Assembly (NCBI GenBank): GCA_002284855.1
Contig: CP015603.1
Span: forward strand, 1,289,948 to 1,353,947
Origin: Actinobacteria bacterium IMCC25003
GTDB taxonomy: Bacteria > Actinomycetota > Actinomycetes > Nanopelagicales > Nanopelagicaceae
Direction of reading: 5' to 3'
DNA: 64,000 bases
Below the pieces are notes generated by a model, which saw nothing but the letters and a program-made list of their open reading frames with translations, ran no database searches and was not told the origin of the DNA. The position numbers and the translations under genes were made by a program. Shown one piece after another: positions 58,455 to 64,000 of the stretch (positions are counted from its first letter, which is position 1; every line of letters begins with the position of its first letter).

Positions 58455-58835
58455 ATGGCACTGTCACTGCAATGCATCACCGTCGACGCTCATAATCCAA
58501 AGGTCCTCGCTGAGTTTTGGGCAGAAGTTCTTGGTTGGACTGTCGGTGAAGATGGTGACGATATTGGCTGGTGGATTGAGCGCGAACTAGGCGATCCAAA
58601 TAAAACTGCCTTTCCTGACATTCTCTTCTTGAAAGTTCCAGATTCCAAAGTTGTAAAGAATAGATTGCATTTAGATCTTCGCCCTGATGATCAGGCAACC
58701 GAAGTTGCTCGTTTGGAAAAACTAGGTGCAAAGAAGATTGATATCGGGCAATCAACAGATCCCGACACAACATGGGTTGTGATGGCAGATATCGAAGGCA
58801 ACGAGTTCTGCGTACTACAGAGCCTTGAGCGCTGA
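58455..58835 (+). CDS. VOC/glyoxalase superfamily protein
   Basis: 126 residues; one beta-alpha-beta-beta-beta repeat pair of the Glyoxalase_6 kind: LQCITVDAHNPKVLAEFWAEVLGW, NRLHLDLRPDDQATEVARLEKLGA and WVVMADIEGNEFCVLQS. Metal and substrate unknown. Its 3' end overlaps pntB (convergent) by 21 bases. Confidence 0.87.
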   Translation: MALSLQCITVDAHNPKVLAEFWAEVLGWTVGEDGDDIGWWIERELGDPNKTAFPDILFLKVPDSKVVKNRLHLDLRPDDQATEVARLEKLGAKKIDIGQSTDPDTTWVVMADIEGNEFCVLQSLER

Positions 58836-60224
58836 GACAACCTTGGTAAGAGATGCCTTTGCATCACCAAAGAGCAACATCGTCTTTGGATCATAGAGAA
58901 GTTCATTCTCGATACCAGCAAAACCTGGGCGCATTGAGCGCTTCAAGAAGATGATGTTGGCTGCGTGATTCACTTCAAGAATTGGCATTCCATAGATTGG
59001 GCAACCTGGTGTTGTCTGCGCTGCAGGGTTCACAACGTCATTGGCACCGATAACGATTGCGACATCTGTCTGACCGAATGTTGGGTTGACTTCATCCATC
59101 TCGGCTAATTGATCATAAGGAACATTTGCCTCTGCGAGAAGAACGTTCATATGTCCTGGCATGCGACCTGCAACAGGGTGAATTCCGTATGCAACATCGA
59201 TGCCCTTAGAGATCATCAAGTCAGCGAGTTCGCGCACTGTGTGCTGCGCCTGTGCAACAGCGAGACCGAAGCCAGGAACGATTACTACGCGACGTGCATA
59301 GTTGAGGAGAATGGCAACGTCATCAGCAGAACCTGAACGCACTGGGCGTTCTTCGGCTGATCCTGATGCTTCTTGAGGCTTTGCAGTAAATGCACCGAAG
59401 AGAGTTCCAAAGAGAGAACGTCCCATCGCTTCCGCCATCAAGCGAGTAAGGATTGTTCCTGATGCACCAACGAGTGTTCCGGCGATGATGAGAAGCGTTG
59501 ATGAGAGTACATATCCGCTTGCTGCAACGGTAAGACCAGTAAATGCATTAAGGAGTGAGATAACGATTGGGACGTCAGCTCCACCGACTGGAAGCACGAA
59601 GAGCACACCGAAGAGAAGTGAGAGAGCTGCAAGTACAAGCAGTGGTGTTGTTCCGAGAGCTGTAACAACCCAAACTGAAGTGCCGAGTACTGCTGCAAGT
59701 GTTCCTGCAATGACAAAGCGTCCGCCAGGGAATACAACGGGACGTGTGGTCATAAGCTCTTGCAGCTTCATAAAGGTAATCACGGAACCGCTAAATGAGA
59801 CGCAGCCGACGACAACAGTGAAGACAGTGAAGATAACTTCTGCCGTTGTGGCTTCAGCGCCAAGGTTGAGATATTCAACGATTGCAACGAGGGCAGCTGC
59901 GCCACCACCGACACCATTGAAGAGTGCGACAAGCTGAGGCATCTGAGTCATCTCAACCTTGCGAGCAGCAGGGACGCCAATGATAAGACCGATAAGAATT
60001 GCGCCGATGATCCACCAGAAGTTATTGAGTGGAAGTGAGTGCGCAGGGGAACCATCACGTGGTGGAGTTACATAGAGAAAAACTGAAAGAGTGGCGACAG
60101 TTGCGCCAAATGCTCCGATGAGATTTCCGCGACGAGCTGTCTTTGGATGTGAAAGGCCTTTGAGAGCCAAGATAAATGCAACGCCTGCGCCGAGGCCGAT
60201 GAGGCTATAGAGAGTGCTATTCAT
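58815..60224 (-). CDS. pntB: proton-translocating NAD(P) transhydrogenase, beta subunit
   Basis: 469 residues. Nine or so helices then the NADP-binding domain III, with GFGLAVAQAQH, GIHPVAGRMPGHMNVLLAEANVPYD and ANDVVNPAA. Uses the proton gradient to pass hydride from NADH to NADP+. Start codon shares one base with the pntAb stop (TAATG). Confidence 0.95.
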   Translation of the reverse strand: MNSTLYSLIGLGAGVAFILALKGLSHPKTARRGNLIGAFGATVATLSVFLYVTPPRDGSPAHSLPLNNFWWIIGAILIGLIIGVPAARKVEMTQMPQLVALFNGVGGGAAALVAIVEYLNLGAEATTAEVIFTVFTVVVGCVSFSGSVITFMKLQELMTTRPVVFPGGRFVIAGTLAAVLGTSVWVVTALGTTPLLVLAALSLLFGVLFVLPVGGADVPIVISLLNAFTGLTVAASGYVLSSTLLIIAGTLVGASGTILTRLMAEAMGRSLFGTLFGAFTAKPQEASGSAEERPVRSGSADDVAILLNYARRVVIVPGFGLAVAQAQHTVRELADLMISKGIDVAYGIHPVAGRMPGHMNVLLAEANVPYDQLAEMDEVNPTFGQTDVAIVIGANDVVNPAAQTTPGCPIYGMPILEVNHAANIIFLKRSMRPGFAGIENELLYDPKTMLLFGDAKASLTKVVSALKAL

Positions 60225-60526
60225 TATTCGCCTCCCTTCTCATTTACATTCTTCTTGGGCTTAAACATTTCGAGCATGCGGTCGGTTACAACAAATCCGC
60301 CGACCATGTTGATGGTGGCAAGAACGATTGCTGCGAGTGAAAGCCCGAGTTCGAGGTTTGTCTCGCTGTGATCAGCAACGATGATGGCACCGACAAGGAT
60401 GACGCCGTGGATCGCGTTAGCGCCTGACATCAGAGGTGTGTGAAGAGTTGAAGAGACCTTCGAGACAACTTCAAAGCCCACAAAGACTGCGAGAGTAAAG
60501 ATGGAAATGATTGCGATTGCATCCAT
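60224..60526 (-). CDS. pntAb: NAD(P) transhydrogenase, alpha subunit membrane part
   Basis: 100 residues with about three to four helices; corresponds to the C-terminal membrane domain of long PntA. VSSTLHTPLMSGANAIHGVILVGA is the conserved family stretch. Separate-polypeptide form as in Rhodospirillum. Overlaps both neighbours by one base. Confidence 0.93.
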   Translation of the reverse strand: MDAIAIISIFTLAVFVGFEVVSKVSSTLHTPLMSGANAIHGVILVGAIIVADHSETNLELGLSLAAIVLATINMVGGFVVTDRMLEMFKPKKNVNEKGGE

Positions 60527-61656
60527 TAGTTGCTACCTCCCGGTATGTGCTTGGCACCGCCATGAGTTGTCGCTGACTTATCGATGATTTCATCGGTGAA
60601 ATCGATATTGAGAGCAACGGGTGCTCCGTCTTTACTTGGCGTAGTCATCAAAGTAAGAAGATTGACGACGTTACGTGAGTACAAACTTGAAGCGTGGAAT
60701 GGAAGCTGGCTTGGAACATCTTTACCGCCCCAGATCTGAACTCCCTTTGCAGTAACGACGATCTCGCCAGGCTTAGATCCTTCAACATTTCCGCCGGTTT
60801 CTGCAGCAAGGTCAACAATGATTGTTCCGGCCTCCATCGCATCAACCATCTGAGCTGTCATCAAACGAGGCGCTGTGCGACCTGGAACTGCTGCAGTTGT
60901 AATCACAACATGTGACTTTGCAATGTATGGAGTCAAGAGTTCGCGTTGCTTTGCAGCGCGCTCTTCTGTCATCTCACGTGCATATCCCCCAGCACCTTCA
61001 AGCGCTTCGAGTTCAAGGTTGATAAATGTTGCACCCATTGATTTCACTTCATCAGCAGATGAAGGACGAACGTCATAGGCACTGACAACTCCGCCGAGGC
61101 GACGAGCAGTTGCAATAGCTTGAAGCCCTGCAACACCTGCGCCGAGTACTAAGACCTGTGCTGGAGTTACAGTGCCAGCTGCAGTCATCAGCATTGGGAA
61201 GAAACGTGGTGAGAGTTCAGCGCCAACGAGCGCTGCGCGATAACCTGCACAGAGCGCCTGTGATGTCAGAGCATCCATCGATTGTGCACGTGAAATACGT
61301 GGAACAAGTTCGAGTGAGAACGCAGTGACTCCTGCGCTTACTGCCGCATCGATCGAATCAACTGCAGTAACTGGCGAGAGGAAAGAGATTGTGACGGCGC
61401 CTTTCTTGAGGCTACCCATCTGAGCTGGAGTGAGCGAGGTGACCGAGAGAACTACATCGGCATCACTGATGACATTGCCACTCTTTACTGTGGCACCTGC
61501 TGCTGTGTAGAGATCATCGGTTGCCTGCGAGTGAACGCCTGCACCAGATTCGATGACGACTTCATAACCCAGCCGCGTTAACTTGTTGATGACATCTGGC
61601 ACGAGCGCTACGCGCTTCTCGCCATCTCTAATTTCTCTTGGAACAGCAACTCTCAT
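60526..61656 (-). CDS. pntAa: NAD(P) transhydrogenase, alpha subunit NAD-binding part
   Basis: 376 residues, soluble domain I. RVAVPREIRDGEKRVALVPD at the N terminus and the dinucleotide fold VLVLGAGVAGLQAIATARRLG; TAAVPGRTAPRLMTAQMV follows. Resembles alanine dehydrogenase but with no membrane segment. First gene of pntAa-pntAb-pntB. Leaderless: TACCTT (complement of 61664-61669), seven bases, ATG. Confidence 0.95.
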   Translation of the reverse strand: MRVAVPREIRDGEKRVALVPDVINKLTRLGYEVVIESGAGVHSQATDDLYTAAGATVKSGNVISDADVVLSVTSLTPAQMGSLKKGAVTISFLSPVTAVDSIDAAVSAGVTAFSLELVPRISRAQSMDALTSQALCAGYRAALVGAELSPRFFPMLMTAAGTVTPAQVLVLGAGVAGLQAIATARRLGGVVSAYDVRPSSADEVKSMGATFINLELEALEGAGGYAREMTEERAAKQRELLTPYIAKSHVVITTAAVPGRTAPRLMTAQMVDAMEAGTIIVDLAAETGGNVEGSKPGEIVVTAKGVQIWGGKDVPSQLPFHASSLYSRNVVNLLTLMTTPSKDGAPVALNIDFTDEIIDKSATTHGGAKHIPGGSN

Positions 61657-61669
61657 ACGGAGAAAGGTA
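61657..61669 (-). promoter_or_regulatory. leaderless promoter of pnt operon
   Basis: TACCTT (complement of 61664-61669), seven-base spacer, ATG 61656. Confidence 0.55.
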
Positions 61670-61797
61670 CTGGGTAGACCCCTGCCAGGCTATGTGAATT
61701 GAATAATTTCTGCTGAATTATTCCGAGTTACCTCGACGTGAAGAGATAATTGAAAAGGAGTCCCGCAGCAATTGTTAGCTATGGGCTTGCTTATTAA
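61670..61797 (-). terminator. argF-pnt spacer with AT-rich hairpin
   Basis: GAATAATT (61701-61708) and AATTATTC (61716-61723) make an 8-bp inverted repeat with a seven-base loop, about 75 bases past the argF stop and 32 bases upstream of the pnt -10. It could end argF transcription or be an operator for pnt. No clear T run, so not decided. Confidence 0.35.
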
Positions 61798-62742
61798 TTA
61801 TCTCGATGCGCCGTGTAACTCGCCGCGAGTCAAGTGATAGAGCAGAGCTTGAATCGTTGTGCGACGGTGATATGCCTCGCGCCAGATAACAGACTTTGGT
61901 CCATCGATCACTGATGCTTCAACTTCTTCGCCGCGGTGCGCAGGAAGGCAGTGCATAAAGATCGAATCTTTCTCAGTCAATGACATCAAATTCTCTGTAA
62001 CTGCATAAGGAGCAAGCGCCTTCATCTTTTCGGTGCGCTCTGCTTCAGGATCTCCCATAGACATCCAAACATCTGTATAGAGAACTGATGCGCCCTTTGC
62101 TGCAGCCTCTGAATCAGTTGTTACTTCAATAGTTGCACCGCTCTTGGCTGCAATCGCCTTTGCCTTTGCAACGACCGCGGCATCTGGCGCCCATTTTCCA
62201 TCAGGTGTGGCAGCAACAACATGCGCTCCCATGATCGCACCCATGATGAGCCAGGCGTGAGTCATATTGTTTCCATCACCGAGATAGACAAATTTGCGAC
62301 CCTGGATGTCGCTACCGAAGTTCTCCCGAATGGTGACCCAATCAGCAAGAAGTTGAGTTGGGTGATCATCATCGGTGAGACCGTTGATAACAGGAATTGA
62401 AGATTCTGCACCGAGTTCATCTACATCAGATTGCTTAAAGGTACGGATAATCAGCGCATCACAGAAACCACTGATGATCTTTGCGGTGTCGGCGATTGTT
62501 TCACCGCGACCGAGTTGAAGATCATCGCCACGGATAAAGATTGGTGTTCCACCAAGGTGCGCCACTGCTGTTTCTGAGGCTAGGCGAGTACGTGTTGAAG
62601 GCTTAGTCATGTAGATCGCGACAGTCTTTTTGCTCAACGCTGTGTTGGAGCGGAGCGGGTTCGCGGCAAAGTCAGCAGCTGTATCGAGAAGCAAATCGAC
62701 ATCAGCGCGGGAAAGGTGCTCTGTGCGGAGTAAGTCTTTCAT
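61798..62742 (-). CDS. argF: ornithine carbamoyltransferase
   Basis: 314 residues. Joins carbamoyl phosphate and ornithine to citrulline. STRTRLASE (carbamoyl phosphate), FKQSDVDEL and HCLPAHRGEEV (ornithine) are diagnostic. Lone arginine gene here; argS is elsewhere in the window. TAGAAT (complement of 62749-62754) six bases before the ATG. Confidence 0.96.
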   Translation of the reverse strand: MKDLLRTEHLSRADVDLLLDTAADFAANPLRSNTALSKKTVAIYMTKPSTRTRLASETAVAHLGGTPIFIRGDDLQLGRGETIADTAKIISGFCDALIIRTFKQSDVDELGAESSIPVINGLTDDDHPTQLLADWVTIRENFGSDIQGRKFVYLGDGNNMTHAWLIMGAIMGAHVVAATPDGKWAPDAAVVAKAKAIAAKSGATIEVTTDSEAAAKGASVLYTDVWMSMGDPEAERTEKMKALAPYAVTENLMSLTEKDSIFMHCLPAHRGEEVEASVIDGPKSVIWREAYHRRTTIQALLYHLTRGELHGASR

Positions 62743-62777
62743 TGGGAAATTCTACAGTCATATTAGATAATGGACGC
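62743..62777. promoter_or_regulatory. divergent leaderless promoters for argF and DUF3039 gene
   Basis: 35 bases hold both: minus TAGAAT (62749-62754), six bases from argF ATG 62742; plus GATAAT (62766-62771), six bases from ATG 62778. Confidence 0.6.
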
Positions 62778-63080
62778 ATGGGTATCTTTGATCGCGGTCT
62801 TCCAACGCTTGATTCACCTGTTACTGGTGCAGATACCGACACTCTCACTCGCCCCGTCGAAGAAGAAGATGATGGCGGCCATGATCGCTTTGCTCACTAC
62901 ATTAAGAAAGAGAAGATTGTTGAATCTGCAGTTACAGGTAAATCTGTCCGCGCACTCTGTGGAAAGAAATGGGTTCCTTCACGCGACCCACAGAAGTATC
63001 CAGTTTGCCCCATCTGCAAAGAGATTTACGATGGTCTGCGCGAAGGCCCGAAAGATGGCGATGGCGGTAACTCCGAGTAG
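62778..63080 (+). CDS. DUF3039 family zinc-binding-like protein
   Basis: 100 residues from ATG 62778; the longer frame starts on the argF start codon and is rejected. Acidic N terminus, then ALCGKKW and CPICKEIY, two Cys pairs likely to bind zinc. Conserved actinobacterial family of unknown role. Acidic C-terminal tail (DGDGGNSE). Confidence 0.8.
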   Translation: MGIFDRGLPTLDSPVTGADTDTLTRPVEEEDDGGHDRFAHYIKKEKIVESAVTGKSVRALCGKKWVPSRDPQKYPVCPICKEIYDGLREGPKDGDGGNSE

Positions 63081-63164
63081 CCACTGAGTAACTGAGCCTT
63101 GGGAGTATTGATCGACTTCCCACAAGAATTAAAAGTTTGGGGCTGCTTCAAAGGTATCTCCCTT

Positions 63165-63177
63165 TACTTTCTTAGGT
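63165..63177 (+). promoter_or_regulatory. leaderless promoter of RDD gene
   Basis: TACTTT (63165-63170), seven-base spacer, ATG 63178; no ribosome site. Confidence 0.5.
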
Positions 63178-63648
63178 ATGGAAAATAACTCACACCACTC
63201 ATACTCTCAACACTCTTCTACAAAACGCGCTTCTCCATATCGCACTTCATCTGCCCATCACAGTGGCCTCGCAACACCTCAAACTCGCATCGTTGCCTTT
63301 ATTCTCGATGCAGTTCTGATGGGAGCCCTTCTCGGAGTTGGTTGGTTCATATGGTTCATCATGATTGCAGGGCGTGGCACAACGCCAGGCCACGACCTCA
63401 TGGGACAGGTCATTGTTGATAGAAAGACCGGCCAACCAGCATCGCTCGGAAAAATGTTTATCCGTGAGTGTTTACTCAAAGGAATTCTCTCGATGTTTTT
63501 GGCTTCAATGACAATGTGTATCAATTACATCATCAATGGAGCCTTCATCTTCCGAGATGATCGTCGAGCAATCCATGATCATCTTCTTGGAACAGAAGTA
63601 GTTCAGCAACGAAGCTCTTTGCTCTATGAAAAGCTCGAGAGCTTGTAG
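63178..63648 (+). CDS. RDD family membrane protein
   Basis: 156 residues. A 30-residue His/Ser-rich N terminus, then the RDD signature with R in TPQTRIVAFILDAVLMG and two later Asp (DLMGQVIVD, RDDRRAIHD). About three helices. RDD proteins have varied roles; some act as Na+/H+ exchangers. Function here unknown. Convergent with the tmRNA gene downstream. Confidence 0.85.
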   Translation: MENNSHHSYSQHSSTKRASPYRTSSAHHSGLATPQTRIVAFILDAVLMGALLGVGWFIWFIMIAGRGTTPGHDLMGQVIVDRKTGQPASLGKMFIRECLLKGILSMFLASMTMCINYIINGAFIFRDDRRAIHDHLLGTEVVQQRSSLLYEKLESL

Positions 63649-63677
63649 CGGATCGCTTGTCGTGGAGGTTTTCTGCA

Positions 63678-64000
63678 TGGTGGAGGTGCCGGGAATCGAA
63701 CCCGGGTCCTTCAGAATTAAAACAGGGCTTCTACGGGCGTAGTGTGTTTATCGTTTTCTCAGTCCTGAATCTCTTACACACAAGTATTCAACGAACTCAT
63801 TTGCGAAACTGTTCTCTCGAGATATTCGCAACGCTATCTCGATGAAGAGCTCTCTAGCGACGCCAGGTTCCGGGACGAGAGCGCGCCCGGGCTGACGGAT
63901 TCGGTACTAGCTTATGCAGCTAGAGCGAAATCACTGCGACTGTTGTCTGCAGTTATTTGTGCACAGGTTTCATGGTTTACGAGATCATCCCGGCTTCCTC
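63678..64000 (-). ncRNA. ssrA: tmRNA (ssrA), 3' part; 5' end outside window
   Basis: Minus strand, running in from the right edge. The tRNA-like 3' end has T-arm GGGTTCGATTCCC and ends in CACCTCCACCA at 63678. The tag frame at 63915-63950 reads ADNSRSDFALAA followed by TAA (63912-63914). It fits the actinobacterial type; M. tuberculosis has ADSHQRDYALAA. The missing 5' part would complete the acceptor stem. tmRNA frees stalled ribosomes and tags peptides for Clp proteases; a clpS gene is in the window. Confidence 0.95.

Noticed and set aside
63657..63845. 62-codon plus-strand frame with RESNPGPSELKQGF
   Set aside because: It lies antisense to the 3' end of tmRNA; such frames are a well-known artefact of tRNA-like T-arms.

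Overview
This window looks like a chromosomal segment of a streamlined freshwater actinobacterium of the acI type (Nanopelagicales, Planktophila/Nanopelagicus-like). The reasons are an actinorhodopsin gene, a moderate-to-low GC impression for an actinobacterium, very short intergenic gaps with many start/stop overlaps, no mobile elements, and gene order that follows the Mycobacterium tuberculosis argS-lysA-hom-thrC-thrB-rho-rpmE-prfA-prmC-sua5-wecA-atp...murA and clpS-DUF2017-mec-cysO-cysM-murI-rph-rdgB blocks. The genus is inferred, not proven.

Layout. 1-12.8 kb: end of glgB, an MFS protein, a YbbN-like TPR protein, a kinase-like DUF4032 protein, an AI-2E family membrane protein, a hydrolase, an aldehyde dehydrogenase, an ABC-2 exporter operon with an exported Lys/Pro/Thr-rich protein, cobalamin adenosyltransferase and murA. 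12.8-35.1 kb: a TMEM175-like channel, then a long minus-strand housekeeping block (F1Fo ATP synthase, wecA, glyA, tsaC/sua5, prmC, prfA, rpmE, rho, thrB, thrC, hom, lysA, argS). 35.2-38.5 kb: a sugar ABC importer of the XylF/FrcB type. 38.5-40.6 kb: tRNA-Leu(UAG), an alpha-CTD-like HhH protein, and a SAM-IV riboswitch controlling metY. 40.5-47.4 kb: small membrane protein, actinorhodopsin, MFS, haemolysin III, and two unusual proteins with histone-H1-like Lys/Ala tails around an acyltransferase. 47.4-54 kb: rdgB, rph, murI, cysM-cysO-mec, DUF2017, clpS, GH18. 54-64 kb: GNAT, trhO, DUF222/HNH, pirin, VOC, split transhydrogenase pntAa-pntAb-pntB, argF, DUF3039, RDD protein, and the 3' part of tmRNA on the minus strand.

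Energy genes recur: a light-driven proton pump, ATP synthase and proton-coupled transhydrogenase together would turn light into ATP and NADPH. Sulfur assimilation appears twice, through riboswitch-controlled MetY and through the CysO thiocarboxylate/CysM route.

The strongest window-wide regulatory pattern is leaderless initiation. About twenty transcription-unit first genes have a TANNNT-like -10 hexamer 5-7 bases before the start codon and no Shine-Dalgarno, while operon-internal genes more often have GGAG-type sites or stop/start overlaps. Several divergent gene pairs are fed by two such promoters in 22-35 bp, in one case with overlapping -10 hexamers. No CRISPR, rRNA, IS element, prophage or obvious genomic island was seen, and no gap over 300 bases lacks a gene or RNA.
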